From assembly GCA_014653775.1 (NCBI GenBank), contig JACWEA010000001.1:92722-156721 (forward strand): a stretch of 64,000 nucleotides of DNA, read 5' to 3'. This document shows, in pieces, positions 18,531-28,175 of this stretch (positions are counted from its first letter, which is position 1; the number at the start of each line of letters is the position of its first letter). This DNA is from Pelagibacterales bacterium SAG-MED30. Its GTDB lineage: Bacteria; Pseudomonadota; Alphaproteobacteria; Pelagibacterales; Pelagibacteraceae. Below the pieces are notes generated by a model. It saw nothing but the letters and a program-made list of their open reading frames with translations, was not told the origin of the DNA and did not search any database. Position numbers and translations under genes: made by a program.

Positions 18531-19973
18531 ATGGATACAAGACAAAAAGATATAGAAAAATTAAAAGAATATAAATACGGTTTTACAACCGATATTGAAA
18601 ACATTAAAGCACCTAAAGGCTTAAATGAAGACGTAATTAAGTTTATTTCAAAAATTAAAAAAGAACCTAATTGGATGTTAGATTTTAGGTTAAAAGCTTT
18701 TGAAAGGTTTAAATTATTAAAGGAACCTAACTGGCAAAAACCAAAATATCCTAAAATTGATTACCAAGATTTATATTATTATTCAGCTCCAAAAAGTATG
18801 AACGATAAACCTAAAAGTTTAGATGAATTGGATCCTAAACTTCTTGAGACATATAAAAAATTAGGTATTCCTCTTCAAGAACAAGCACGATTAAATGGTA
18901 TTGCTGTAGATGCAGTTTTTGATTCAGTCTCAGTTGCCACAACATTTAAAGGAGAATTAACAAAGCAAGGAATTATTTTTTGTTCTATGTCAGAAGCTAT
19001 ACAAAAACATCCAAACCTTGTAAAAAAATACCTTGGAACTGTAATACCCACTACAGATCATTTTTTTGCAACACTTAATTCAGCCGTATTCACTGATGGA
19101 TCATTTGTTTACATTCCAGAGGGAGTTAGATGCCCAATGGAATTATCAACATATTTTAGAATAAATGCATCAGAGACAGGTCAATTTGAAAGAACACTAA
19201 TAATAGCTGATAAAGGAAGCTATGTGAGTTACCTTGAAGGCTGTACAGCCCCTATGAGAGACGAAAATCAATTACATGCAGCTAATGTTGAATTAATTGC
19301 TCTAGATGATGCTGAAATAAAATACTCGACAGTTCAAAATTGGTATCCAGGAGATGAAAATGGAAAAGGTGGAATATATAATTTTGTAACAAAAAGAGGT
19401 CTCTGTAAGGGAAAAAATTCAAAAATTTCTTGGACACAAGTTGAAACTGGATCTGCTATAACTTGGAAATATCCTAGCTGTATTTTAAAAGGAGATAATT
19501 CAATCGGTGAATTTTATTCTATAGCCATAACTAATAATCATCAAAAAGCAGATACTGGTACAAAAATGATTCATTTGGGGAAAAATACAAAAAGTAAAAT
19601 TATCTCTAAAGGAATTAGTGCTGGATTTTCAGATATGACATATAGAGGATTAGTAGATATTAATTCAAAAGCAGAAAACTCTAGTAATTATACCCAATGT
19701 GATTCTCTTTTAATGGGTAATAAATGTGGTGCACATACAGTTCCATACATTAAAAATAAAAATTTTGACTCAAATATTGCCCATGAGGCAACAACTTCAA
19801 AAATAAGTGAAGAACAATTGCATTATTGCCAACAAAGAGGTTTAAACTCTGAGGAGGCAGTTGGATTAATCGTCAATGGATTTTGCAAAGAAGTTCTTCA
19901 ACAGTTGCCTATGGAATTTGCTGTGGAAGCTCAAAAACTTGTAGGTATTAGTTTGGAAGGAAGCGTAGGCTAA
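18531..19973 (+). CDS. sufB: Fe-S cluster scaffold component SufB
   Basis: 480 residues. Seen: [71 protein letters not shown], and the C-terminal [21 protein letters not shown] shared by SufB and SufD. It forms the SufBC2D scaffold on which clusters are built using persulfide sulfur from SufS. Its stop TAA shares a base with the sufC ATG. Confidence 0.97.
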   Translation: MDTRQKDIEKLKEYKYGFTTDIENIKAPKGLNEDVIKFISKIKKEPNWMLDFRLKAFERFKLLKEPNWQKPKYPKIDYQDLYYYSAPKSMNDKPKSLDELDPKLLETYKKLGIPLQEQARLNGIAVDAVFDSVSVATTFKGELTKQGIIFCSMSEAIQKHPNLVKKYLGTVIPTTDHFFATLNSAVFTDGSFVYIPEGVRCPMELSTYFRINASETGQFERTLIIADKGSYVSYLEGCTAPMRDENQLHAANVELIALDDAEIKYSTVQNWYPGDENGKGGIYNFVTKRGLCKGKNSKISWTQVETGSAITWKYPSCILKGDNSIGEFYSIAITNNHQKADTGTKMIHLGKNTKSKIISKGISAGFSDMTYRGLVDINSKAENSSNYTQCDSLLMGNKCGAHTVPYIKNKNFDSNIAHEATTSKISEEQLHYCQQRGLNSEEAVGLIVNGFCKEVLQQLPMEFAVEAQKLVGISLEGSVG

Positions 19974-20707
19974 TGCTCAAAATAAATAACCTAAATGCAA
20001 ATGTTGAAAATAAATCTATCTTAAATGGTTTTTCTTTAAATATTAATCCTGGTGAAGTTCATGCTATCATGGGTCCTAATGGATCTGGTAAAAGTACATT
20101 ATCAAATATTTTATCTGGTAAAAAAGGCTATGAAATTTCTGGAGAAATTTTATTTGAAAATAAAAACTTATTTGATCTTGAAACTGAGGAAAGAGCACAC
20201 AAAGGTATATTTTTAGCATTTCAATACCCTTTAGAAATTCCAGGTGTAAATACTAACATTTTTTTAAAAACTTCATTAAACGCTATTAGAAAAGCAAGAG
20301 GAGAAAAAGAACTAGATGCTATTGAATTTTTAAAACTTGTTAAACAAAAAGCCAAAGAATTAAAATTTGATGAAGAAAAATTAAATAGACAATTGAATGT
20401 TGGTTTTTCAGGTGGTGAAAAAAAGAAAAATGAAATTTTACAAATGTCTATGTTAGCACCTAAATTATCTATATTGGATGAAACTGACTCCGGTTTAGAT
20501 ATTGATGCATTAAAGATAGTTGCAGATGGTGTTAATGCGTTAAGAAATAAAAAAAATTCTTTTTTAATCATTACTCATTATCAAAGACTATTAGAATATA
20601 TAAAACCAGATTTTGTTCATGTTCTAATCAATGGAAAAATAATTAAGTCCGGTGGTCCAGAACTAGCAATTGAACTGGAAAAAAAAGGATACGAAAGCTT
20701 TAATTAA
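19973..20707 (+). CDS. sufC: Fe-S assembly ATPase SufC
   Basis: 244 residues, ABC-type ATPase. Seen: Walker A GPNGSGKST, an FQYPLEIPGV Q-loop, signature FSGGEKKKNEI, Walker B LSILDETDSGLD with the SufC-typical TDSGLD, and the switch histidine in LIITHYQRLLEYI. It powers conformational change in the SufBC2D complex. Confidence 0.97.
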   Translation: MLKINNLNANVENKSILNGFSLNINPGEVHAIMGPNGSGKSTLSNILSGKKGYEISGEILFENKNLFDLETEERAHKGIFLAFQYPLEIPGVNTNIFLKTSLNAIRKARGEKELDAIEFLKLVKQKAKELKFDEEKLNRQLNVGFSGGEKKKNEILQMSMLAPKLSILDETDSGLDIDALKIVADGVNALRNKKNSFLIITHYQRLLEYIKPDFVHVLINGKIIKSGGPELAIELEKKGYESFN

Positions 20708-21955
20708 ATGAAAGAACAATTAAAAACAGATTTCGAAAAAATTCTAAAAATATCTAATTTCTCAGAAAAAGATATCAAATTTAAGAAGAACTATCTAAAC
20801 AAATTTATTGAAAGTGGTTTTCCAAGTAGAAAACTTGAAAATTGGAAATTTTTAGATTTAAACCAAATTATAAAAAAAGATATAGGTGAGTTAAGTTTTT
20901 ATAATGATTATTCAGTTACAAATAAAGTTGATACATCTATTTTTATTGATGGTTTAGAGCATAATAAAATTATATTTATAAATGGAAGAATAGAAAAAAT
21001 AGATTTTAATTATGAGGATGAAAATCAAATTGAAATTTATGATGATATAAAAGTGAATGACAAATTTGATAATGAAAACTCTTTAATTGATTTAAACAAT
21101 GCATTTAGAAATAAATATTATAAAATTTTAGTTAAGGAAGGTTATTCAACAAAAAAACCTTTAGTTATTTATCACTTAACTAATGAAATAATGAAATCTA
21201 AGAATATCAATTTAAGATTAGATTTTGAACTTGAACAAAACAGCTCATTAAAGCTGATAGATTTTTTTAACGATTTAACCGATAAAAATTTTATGAATAT
21301 TTTATATAATTTTGATTTAAAAAAAGATTCAATTTTAAAAAATTATAAAATTGATAAATCATTAAATAAAAATCTTAAATATTCATTTAATAATATTGAT
21401 CAAGAAATAAACAGTATTTCAGAAACTTTTATTTTTTCAGCCGGTTCGAATTATTTTAAAAATGAAATAAATTGTAATCTGAGAGGTGAATATTCATCAG
21501 CTTTTGTAAATGGTATTTTTTCATTAAAAGAAAATCAACAACATGAAATAAGATCTACAATTAATCATTTAGTTGAAAATACTAAAAGTTATCAACTAAT
21601 AAAAAGTGTGCTTGGAAAAAATTCAAAAGCTGCATATCAAGGAAGAATATATGTAGATTCAAAAGCTCAGAAAACAGATGGTTATCAATTAAGTAAAGCG
21701 ATATTGTTGGATGAAACTTCTGAGTTTAATGCTAAACCAGAATTAGAAATTTATGCTGATGACGTCAAATGTTCACACGGATCAGCTTCCGGAAGCCTTA
21801 ATGAGAATTCAATTTTTTATTTGATGTCTAGAGGACTTAATTACAAACAATCCAAAGAACTTTTGATTAATGGATTTATGTTAGAAGTAGTTGAAAAAAT
21901 CACTGACTCTGAAATTAAAAATTTAATAATAAATATGATTGGTCTAAAAGAATGA
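20708..21955 (+). CDS. sufD: Fe-S scaffold component SufD
   Basis: 415 residues. The N-terminal half is divergent and AT-biased. The C-terminal core shows the SufD pattern: NHLVENTKSYQLIKSVL, KAAYQGRIYVDSKAQKTDGYQLSKAILL, ADDVKCSHGSASGSLNENSIFYLMSRGL. It pairs with SufB. It starts immediately after the sufC stop and overlaps sufS by ATGA. Confidence 0.94.
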   Translation: MKEQLKTDFEKILKISNFSEKDIKFKKNYLNKFIESGFPSRKLENWKFLDLNQIIKKDIGELSFYNDYSVTNKVDTSIFIDGLEHNKIIFINGRIEKIDFNYEDENQIEIYDDIKVNDKFDNENSLIDLNNAFRNKYYKILVKEGYSTKKPLVIYHLTNEIMKSKNINLRLDFELEQNSSLKLIDFFNDLTDKNFMNILYNFDLKKDSILKNYKIDKSLNKNLKYSFNNIDQEINSISETFIFSAGSNYFKNEINCNLRGEYSSAFVNGIFSLKENQQHEIRSTINHLVENTKSYQLIKSVLGKNSKAAYQGRIYVDSKAQKTDGYQLSKAILLDETSEFNAKPELEIYADDVKCSHGSASGSLNENSIFYLMSRGLNYKQSKELLINGFMLEVVEKITDSEIKNLIINMIGLKE

Positions 21956-23172
21956 ACATAGATAACATTAAAAGAGAATTTCCGATTTTTGATGAAAAAA
22001 TCCAAAATAATGATTTAGTTTATTTAGATAGTGCTAATTCATCACAAAAACCAAAAATTGTTTTAGATAGAATAAATGACTTTTATTCTAAACAATTTTC
22101 TAATGTTGGAAGAAGTTTACATTATTTGGCTGTAGCAGCGACTAACTTATATGAAAATACAAGATCATCAGTTCAAAAATACATTAATGCTAAAGATAAA
22201 AATGAGATCGTTTTTACTAAAGGAGCAACAGAAGCTTTAAACCTGGTAGCAAATACTCTTGGTCAAACTATTATAGAGCCAAATGATGAGATTTTAATTA
22301 CTGAATTAGAGCATCATTCAAATTATGTACCTTGGCATTTTTTGAGAAAATCTAAGAATATTAAAATAAAGTTTGCTGAAATCAATGAAGATGGAGAAGT
22401 TCCGATTGAAAATATAGAAAAAGAAATAACAAATAAAACTAAAGTTATAGCAATTACACATTTATCAAATGTTACTGGTTCAATTCTACCTATCAAAGAA
22501 ATAACTCAATTAGCACACTCAAAGGGAATAATTGTAGTAGTAGATGGATGTCAAGGTGGACCTCACCTTAAATTAGACATGCAAGATTTAGATTGTGATT
22601 TTTATGCTATCTCATGTCATAAAATGTATGGACCAACAGGACTAGGGGTTTTATATGGAAAAAAAAAATGGCTTGAACAACTTCCTCCTTATCAAGGTGG
22701 AGGTGGTATGATCAATGAAGTAAAAAAAGATAGAATTTCATATGGAGATCTTCCGAATAAATATGAAGCAGGAACAATGGCAACAGCTCAAGTGATAGCT
22801 TTTGATCAGTCGATAAAGTTTTTAGAAAGTATTGGAATTGAAAATATTATCAAACATGAAAAAGAGTTAATTGAATATGGTCAAGAAATATTACAAAAAA
22901 ATAATTCTGTTGAGTTGATTGGAAATCCAAAAGAACGTGGGGGAGTATTATCATTTACTATTAAAGGTATTCATGCACACGATATAGCAACAATTTTAGA
23001 TGAGACTGGAGTAGCAATTAGAGCTGGTCATCATTGTTGTCAAATACTTCATGATAAATTAGGTATACCTGCAAGTGCTAGAGCCTCTTTAGGTGTTTAT
23101 AATACCAAAGACGATTTAGATAAATTAAATGAGGGAATTAATAATTGTAAAAAAATTTTTGATTTAAAATGA
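21952..23172 (+). CDS. sufS: Cysteine desulfurase SufS
   Basis: 406 residues, group II desulfurase. Seen: YLDSANSSQKP, FTKGATEALNLVA, the PLP lysine in SCHKMYGPTGLGVLYG, and the catalytic cysteine near GVAIRAGHHCCQ. It releases sulfur from cysteine as persulfide for SufU/SufBCD. It overlaps sufU by ATGA. Confidence 0.96.
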   Translation: MNIDNIKREFPIFDEKIQNNDLVYLDSANSSQKPKIVLDRINDFYSKQFSNVGRSLHYLAVAATNLYENTRSSVQKYINAKDKNEIVFTKGATEALNLVANTLGQTIIEPNDEILITELEHHSNYVPWHFLRKSKNIKIKFAEINEDGEVPIENIEKEITNKTKVIAITHLSNVTGSILPIKEITQLAHSKGIIVVVDGCQGGPHLKLDMQDLDCDFYAISCHKMYGPTGLGVLYGKKKWLEQLPPYQGGGGMINEVKKDRISYGDLPNKYEAGTMATAQVIAFDQSIKFLESIGIENIIKHEKELIEYGQEILQKNNSVELIGNPKERGGVLSFTIKGIHAHDIATILDETGVAIRAGHHCCQILHDKLGIPASARASLGVYNTKDDLDKLNEGINNCKKIFDLK

Positions 23173-23633
23173 ATTTAAAAGAACTATATCAAGAAATAAT
23201 TTTAGAACATGGAAAGAACCCTAGAAATTTAGGGAAAACTAATAATTTTAATAAAGATGCTAAAGGAAATAATCCGTTATGTGGCGACAATGTTCATGTA
23301 TATTTAAAACTAGATGATCAAAGAAAAGTTGAAGATATTTCGTTCGAAGGTAGTGGTTGTGCAATTTCTATGGCATCTGCTTCCATAATGACAGATTTGA
23401 TAAAAGGTAAAAGTGATAATGAAGTCAAGGAGATTATCGAAGATTTTTTAGGAATGATAAAAGAGAATCCTGAGTTAAAGTCTCAAATTTTAAAGGAGGA
23501 TGATAAAACAAAATTAATGTGTCTTTCAGGAGTTAAACAATATCCTATGAGAGTTAAATGTGCTACATTGTCTTGGCATACTTTAGTTTCAGCAATGGAA
23601 AATGATGGAAAACAGGTTAGTACAGAAGATTAA
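23169..23633 (+). CDS. sufU: SufU/IscU-like Fe-S or sulfur-transfer protein
   Basis: 154 residues. Three conserved cysteines are seen, in NPLCGDNV, GSGCAISMASAS and MRVKCATLSWHTL. Between the second and third lies the insertion characteristic of SufU compared with IscU. In other bacteria SufU is a zinc-dependent sulfur acceptor from SufS. It lies between sufS and sufT. Confidence 0.92.
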   Translation: MNLKELYQEIILEHGKNPRNLGKTNNFNKDAKGNNPLCGDNVHVYLKLDDQRKVEDISFEGSGCAISMASASIMTDLIKGKSDNEVKEIIEDFLGMIKENPELKSQILKEDDKTKLMCLSGVKQYPMRVKCATLSWHTLVSAMENDGKQVSTED

Positions 23634-23638
23634 TAATT

Positions 23639-23935
23639 ATGGAAATTAAAGACAAAATAATTAATGAAATAAAAAAAATTTATGATCCTGAATTACCAGT
23701 AAATATTTATGAACTTGGTCTAATTTATGATATAAAAATAGTAGGCAAAAAAGCTGAAATTAAAATGACATTAACTACACCAAATTGTCCAGTCGCAGAA
23801 AGTTTACCTAAAGAAGTTAAAGAAGGTGTTATGCAAGTTGAGGAAATAGAGGATGTTGATTTAGAGTTAGTTTGGGACCCACCCTGGACAAAAGATATGA
23901 TGACTGATGCTGCTAAACTGGAGTTAAATTTATAA
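23639..23935 (+). CDS. sufT: SufT-like DUF59/MIP18 family Fe-S maturation protein
   Basis: 98 residues consisting of one DUF59 domain: YDPELPVNIYELGLIYDI, MTLTTPNCPVAESLP with the conserved cysteine, and VWDPPWTKDMM. These proteins help mature Fe-S enzymes and are common in suf operons. Single-base overlap with the following gene. Confidence 0.92.
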   Translation: MEIKDKIINEIKKIYDPELPVNIYELGLIYDIKIVGKKAEIKMTLTTPNCPVAESLPKEVKEGVMQVEEIEDVDLELVWDPPWTKDMMTDAAKLELNL

Positions 23936-24270
23936 TGAATCCTATTATTAAACTTAGTGATAATGCTGCATCAAGAATTAAAGAAATAATGTCTAGTACT
24001 CAAAAAGATTTAATTGGAGTAAGAGTTTCTGTTAAGTCTGGAGGTTGTGCTGGAATGTCATATGTCATGGAGTATTCAAAAGAAATTAATCCAAATGACG
24101 AAGTGATAGAAGAAAAAGGTGTTAAAGTATTTATAGATTCGGCTGCTGTTATGTATCTATTAGGTACAGAAATGGACTATAAAAAAGAGGAATTTTCATC
24201 AACTTTTGTTTTTAATAACCCAAATGAAACGGAGCGATGTGGCTGTGGGGAATCTTTTAAAACTGACTAA
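23935..24270 (+). CDS. sufA: A-type Fe-S carrier (SufA/IscA/ErpA family)
   Basis: 111 residues. Seen: VSVKSGGCAGMSYVMEY with the first cysteine and the C-terminal RCGCGESF carrying the CxC pair that binds an iron-sulfur cluster. It receives clusters from SufBCD and passes them to targets. ErpA and IscA cannot be told apart by sequence alone, so the sufA symbol rests on position as last gene of the suf operon. Confidence 0.92.
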   Translation: MNPIIKLSDNAASRIKEIMSSTQKDLIGVRVSVKSGGCAGMSYVMEYSKEINPNDEVIEEKGVKVFIDSAAVMYLLGTEMDYKKEEFSSTFVFNNPNETERCGCGESFKTD

Positions 24271-24286
24271 AAACAGTATCCCGCAA

Positions 24287-24329
24287 GTTGCATAGCAGTA
24301 TTGCGTAATATGCATATCTTTGATATAAG
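24287..24329 (+). promoter_or_regulatory. Candidate promoter/operator region before the small ORF
   Basis: TTGCGT at 24301-24306, a 17-base spacer and TATAAG at 24324-24329 form a plausible sigma-70 promoter only seven bases before the ATG at 24336, so the transcript could be leaderless. It is flanked by a dyad TGCATA (24289-24294) and TATGCA (24309-24314). The block 24287-24305 resembles 54065-54083 at 15 of 19 positions. Confidence 0.4.
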
Positions 24330-24335
24330 ATTCTT

Positions 24336-24506
24336 ATGAATAAATTTGAATTTAAAAATCTTGTTAAAAATCTAAAAGATACTTTAAAGGAAAAAACTTT
24401 TTTTAAAGATTTACGTAAGGAAGTAGAAACTGGTGCAAACGGCACTCAGGATTACGTTGTTAAAAAAGGTGTAAACAAAGATAGAGTTGCTACAACAAAA
24501 CAGTAA
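24336..24506 (+). CDS. Small hypothetical protein, 56 residues
   Basis: An ATG-initiated reading frame of 56 codons starting MNKFEFKNLVKNLKDTLKE and ending DRVATTKQ. It is rich in lysine and charged residues, with no signal peptide or membrane segment. Its stop abuts the glnA stop on the other strand exactly, the same geometry as other convergent real genes here, and a promoter-like sequence lies upstream. I do not recognise the family. Its position after the suf operon and opposite glnA gives no firm hint of function. Confidence 0.6.
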   Translation: MNKFEFKNLVKNLKDTLKEKTFFKDLRKEVETGANGTQDYVVKKGVNKDRVATTKQ

Positions 24507-25913
24507 TTAACTACTGTAATACATCTCAAATTCTACCGGATGAGGTGCATGTTCAAATTTGTGAATTTCTTCAAACTTAAGTGCAATGTAAGCGTCTATT
24601 TGATCGTCAGTAAATACATTACCTTGAGTTAAAAATTCTCTATCCTTATCTAAACTTTCCATTGCTTCCCTCAGCGATCCACAAACAGTCGGAATAGCTT
24701 TAACTTCTTCAGGTGGTAAATCATATAAATCTTTATCAAAAGACTCTCCTGGATGTATCTTATTTTTGATTCCATCTAATCCGGCCATTAACATCGCTGC
24801 GAAGGTTAGGTATGGGTTTCCTGAAGCATCTGGAAATCTAATTTCACATCTTGCACCTTTTTTACTTAAAGTAATTGGAATACGACATGATGCAGATCTA
24901 TTTCTAGCAGAGTAAGCTAATAATACAGGAGCTTCAAATCCAGGTACTAATCTTTTGTAACTATTAGTTGTTGAGTTAGCAAATGCATTAATTGCTTTTG
25001 CATGTTTTAAAATACCACCAATATAATGTAATGCTGTTTCAGATAATCCTGCGTAAGCATCGCCTGAAAATACTGGTGTATCACCTTTCCAAATAGATTG
25101 GTGAATATGCATTCCTGAACCATTATCACCAGCAACAGGTTTTGGCATGAATGTTGCAGTTTTTCCAAATGAATGAGTCACCATTTGAACAATATATTTA
25201 TACAATTGAACGTTATCTGCTTGATTAACTAAAGTACCAAAGTACATACCAAGCTCATGTTGACTTGGAGCAACTTCATGGTGATGTTTTTCAACTTTAA
25301 TTCCAACTTCCTTTAAATTTTTAAGATATTCGCCACGCATATCTTGTTCACTATCTACAGGGGGAACTGGAAAGTAACCACCTTTAACTGGAGGTCTATG
25401 ACCCATATTACCGTTTTCATATTCTTTACCTGAATTGTATGGACCTTCTTTACTATCAATTTTGAATCCACATTCATTCATATCATTTTTAATTTTAACA
25501 TCATCAAAAACAAAAAATTCAGGTTCAGGACCAAAAAATGCTTTATCACCAATTCCTGATGCTTTTAAATATTCTTCTGCTTTTTTCGCAACACCTCTTG
25601 GATCTCTTTCATAAGGAGTTTTCTTAACTGCATCTAAAATATCACAAAAAAGTACAGCAGTATTATGTGAAGTAAAAGGATCTAAAAAAAACCTTGAAGT
25701 GTCAGGTTTTAAAATCATATCTGACTCATTGATAGCTTTCCATCCAGCGATAGAAGAACCGTCAAAAAAAACACCATTCTTTAACATATCTTCATCCACT
25801 ACAGTGGCGTCCATAGTTAAATGCTGCAATTTACCTCTTGGGTCGGTAAATCTTAAATCAACAAATTCTGCATCTTTATCTTTAATAAATTTTAAAACGT
25901 CGCTAGCACTCAT
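24507..25913 (-). CDS. glnA: Glutamine synthetase, type I
   Basis: 468 residues, standard GSI-beta length. Seen: [67 protein letters not shown] and [10 protein letters not shown]. The adenylylation tyrosine sits in DLYDLPPEE, so GlnE-type control is possible. It condenses ammonium with glutamate. No glnB lies beside it, unlike many alphaproteobacteria. A good ribosome binding site (AAGGAGAG) precedes the ATG. A 15-base element shared with the region before 42220 lies about 77 bases upstream. Confidence 0.98.
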   Translation of the reverse strand: MSASDVLKFIKDKDAEFVDLRFTDPRGKLQHLTMDATVVDEDMLKNGVFFDGSSIAGWKAINESDMILKPDTSRFFLDPFTSHNTAVLFCDILDAVKKTPYERDPRGVAKKAEEYLKASGIGDKAFFGPEPEFFVFDDVKIKNDMNECGFKIDSKEGPYNSGKEYENGNMGHRPPVKGGYFPVPPVDSEQDMRGEYLKNLKEVGIKVEKHHHEVAPSQHELGMYFGTLVNQADNVQLYKYIVQMVTHSFGKTATFMPKPVAGDNGSGMHIHQSIWKGDTPVFSGDAYAGLSETALHYIGGILKHAKAINAFANSTTNSYKRLVPGFEAPVLLAYSARNRSASCRIPITLSKKGARCEIRFPDASGNPYLTFAAMLMAGLDGIKNKIHPGESFDKDLYDLPPEEVKAIPTVCGSLREAMESLDKDREFLTQGNVFTDDQIDAYIALKFEEIHKFEHAPHPVEFEMYYSS

Positions 25914-25989
25914 TTTCTCTCCTTTATAATTCTGAACGTTGTATTACCAAAAAAAGACTGATAATTAATGCTCTTTTACTTAATAACAC

Positions 25990-26004
25990 CTATGCAATTT
26001 TTAC
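25990..26004 (-). promoter_or_regulatory. 15-base element GTAAAAATTGCATAG upstream of glnA
   Basis: The minus strand reads GTAAAAATTGCATAG here, 76 bases before the glnA ATG. The identical 15 bases occur at 42171-42185, upstream of the aldehyde dehydrogenase gene. It does not place as a normal -35/-10 pair and lacks the GG of sigma-54 promoters. It could be an activator or repressor site. Confidence 0.4.
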
Positions 26005-26054
26005 ATAAATGTATAATTAAACGCTTAAAATAACTAACAATTAAAAGTTGAATA

Positions 26055-26534
26055 ATGACTTTATTAGACAAAGAACCTGTAAGAAGAGTTGAGAAATCGT
26101 TAAAAGAATTTGATCCAAAACAAAATGTTATTATTTTAGAAACTTCGGCGAGAACGGCTGTAGAAGCAGCTTCATCTTTAGGTTGTGAAGTAGGAGCAAT
26201 TGTCAAAAGCTTACTTTTTAAAACAGAAAATGATTTCACTCTATGCTTAATTGCAGGAGATAAAAAAGCTTCACTAAATAGGATAAAAAAGGAATTAAAT
26301 ATTAAAGATGCATCTATGGCTTCAGCTGAACAAGTAAAAAATGTTACAGGTTATACTATAGGTGGTGTTTCACCTATTGGTCATCTAAATAAAATTGAAA
26401 TTTTTATAGATAAGTCTTTAGAAAGATTTAGTTCTCTGTTTGCAGCTGCAGGACATCCTAACTGCGTATTTAAAATAAATTTTACAGATTTACAAAAAAT
26501 TACAAATGGTTCAATTAAAGAAATAACGGAATGA
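26055..26534 (+). CDS. YbaK/ProX-family aminoacyl-tRNA deacylase
   Basis: 159 residues. Seen: the family pattern LETSARTAVEAASSLGCEVGAIVKSLLFK, LCLIAGDKKASLNR, TGYTIGGVSPIGHL and AAAGHPNCVFKI. These single-domain proteins hydrolyse mischarged aminoacyl-tRNAs (for example Cys-tRNA-Pro or Ala-tRNA-Pro) in trans. Which tRNA is edited cannot be told. Coupled to the next permease gene by ATGA. Confidence 0.88.
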   Translation: MTLLDKEPVRRVEKSLKEFDPKQNVIILETSARTAVEAASSLGCEVGAIVKSLLFKTENDFTLCLIAGDKKASLNRIKKELNIKDASMASAEQVKNVTGYTIGGVSPIGHLNKIEIFIDKSLERFSSLFAAAGHPNCVFKINFTDLQKITNGSIKEITE

Positions 26535-27418
26535 GACAAGCAAAATTATTAGATTATTTATTATTAATTTTATTAGCTTTAATTTGGGCCTCAGCTTTTT
26601 TTAATATAAAAATTGCAACTTATTCTTTTGGACCTGTAACAATTGCTTTTCTCAGAGTTTTTTTTGGAGCAGTACCAGTTTTATTACTTTGTTATTATAA
26701 AAATATAAAGATTGAAGCTTTTTCTAAAGATTGGCATTGGTTTGCTATGATTGGATTCATAAATTTAGTTGCACCATTTTTTTTAATTGCATACGGAGTA
26801 CAGTCTGTCCAGAGTAATTTAGCTGCCATTTTAATGTCCACAACACCTTTAAGTTCAACAATCTTAGGGCATTTTTATACAAAAAATGAAAAGTTTAATT
26901 TTATAAAAACTTTTGGAATTTTAATTGGATTTTCAGGAATACTTTATTTATTTTCGGATAATCTATTAATTGATGATGATAACTTTTTATCAGCATTATT
27001 AATCCTTCTTGGTTCTACTTGTTATGTAGTTGGAGGTGTTTTAACTTTAAAAATCAGCAAGAAAAAAAATGAAAATGTAACAGGCTCGATATTAATTTGG
27101 GCAGTAATTATTTTAATTCCATTGGTAAGTTTTATTGAACAACCATGGAATGTCACTCCAAGATTAGACTCAACAATCTCAGTTATTTATTTGGGATTAT
27201 TCTCTACTGGAATTGCTTGGTTATTAAGATTTAGGATATTGGTGAACAATGGTCTAATATTTCAATCACAAGTGTCATATTTGATTCCTATTTTTGGAAC
27301 TATTTTAAGTTACATTTTTTTAAAAGAGTTAATTACAATTAAAGTATTAATTTCATTAATTGCAGTTTGTGTAGGTATTTATTTTGTTAGAAAAGCAGAC
27401 AATAAAAAAACTATTTAA
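26531..27418 (+). CDS. EamA/DMT-family permease
   Basis: 295 residues with about ten hydrophobic segments, two EamA repeats (for example LLLILLALIWASAFFNIKIA at the N-terminus and VSYLIPIFGTILSYIFLKE late in repeat two). Inner-membrane transporter or exporter of an unknown metabolite. Stop interlocked with the TauE-like gene in TTAA. Confidence 0.88.
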   Translation: MRQAKLLDYLLLILLALIWASAFFNIKIATYSFGPVTIAFLRVFFGAVPVLLLCYYKNIKIEAFSKDWHWFAMIGFINLVAPFFLIAYGVQSVQSNLAAILMSTTPLSSTILGHFYTKNEKFNFIKTFGILIGFSGILYLFSDNLLIDDDNFLSALLILLGSTCYVVGGVLTLKISKKKNENVTGSILIWAVIILIPLVSFIEQPWNVTPRLDSTISVIYLGLFSTGIAWLLRFRILVNNGLIFQSQVSYLIPIFGTILSYIFLKELITIKVLISLIAVCVGIYFVRKADNKKTI

Positions 27419-28161
27419 AAGAATATTCTAAAACCCATTCTTGATGCTACAAAAATAACTAATAAAGATGTTATTATAGCAAGCACTCTACTTGAAAAAA
27501 TTTTCAAATTTAAATAATTTCCACAGAGTCCACCAAGTAAAACAGATAAAAATAAAGGCCAATATAGCAAGACTTTATTTAATACAGCATCCTTTGTTAA
27601 CTGTCCCAATATACCAGAAATCGAATTGATAAGAATGAATAAAGATGCAGTAGTAACAATGTTTTTAGGACTATCAGCTTTTAGTAAAAAAAGAATAGGA
27701 CTAAGAAAAATTCCACCACCTATACCTACTATTCCAGAAATTAGACCTAAAAAAGATCCTATTAAGATTGAAAAAAAAAAGTTAAGTTTTTTTATTGTTA
27801 TATCATTATCTTCATATGATTTATTTTTTATTAATAATAATAAGCCTGCAAGAGATAAAACAATAAATAATATAATTTCGAAAAGATCTTTTTCAATTTT
27901 TAGCGTCCCTCCTATAAAAGCAAGTGGAATTGAGCCAATTAAAAAAGGTATTAATAATTTGAAATTATGATTTCCAGCTCTTACATAGTTAATAGAGTTA
28001 CCTGTAACAACAATTATATTACAGAGTAAAGCTATTACAGGAAAAATATAGTAGGGGATATCCCAAATAAGTAATAAAGCTAAATAAGTTGATCCACCAC
28101 CAAAGCCAACACTTGAATATAATATAGCTGTTATAAAAAATAATATTGATAATATAATCAT
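27415..28161 (-). CDS. TauE/SafE-family membrane permease
   Basis: 248 residues, about eight hydrophobic segments. Seen: the duplicated family signature, SSVGFGGGSTYLALLL near the N-terminus and GLISGIVGIGGGIFLSPIL midway. Members export sulfite, sulfoacetate or other organosulfur anions. A sulfite dehydrogenase pair lies 12 kb downstream, which makes sulfite a plausible but unproven substrate. Confidence 0.86.
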   Translation of the reverse strand: MIILSILFFITAILYSSVGFGGGSTYLALLLIWDIPYYIFPVIALLCNIIVVTGNSINYVRAGNHNFKLLIPFLIGSIPLAFIGGTLKIEKDLFEIILFIVLSLAGLLLLIKNKSYEDNDITIKKLNFFFSILIGSFLGLISGIVGIGGGIFLSPILFLLKADSPKNIVTTASLFILINSISGILGQLTKDAVLNKVLLYWPLFLSVLLGGLCGNYLNLKIFSSRVLAIITSLLVIFVASRMGFRIFF

Positions 28162-28175
28162 ATTAAAAAAAAATT

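Noticed and set aside
25914-26054. Riboswitch upstream of glnA
   Set aside because: The 141-base gap is AT-rich without convincing paired stems; only the 15-base shared element stands out.
27626-27970. Plus-strand frame inside the TauE/SafE gene
   Set aside because: Low-complexity reverse translation of a membrane gene with its family motifs intact on the other strand.
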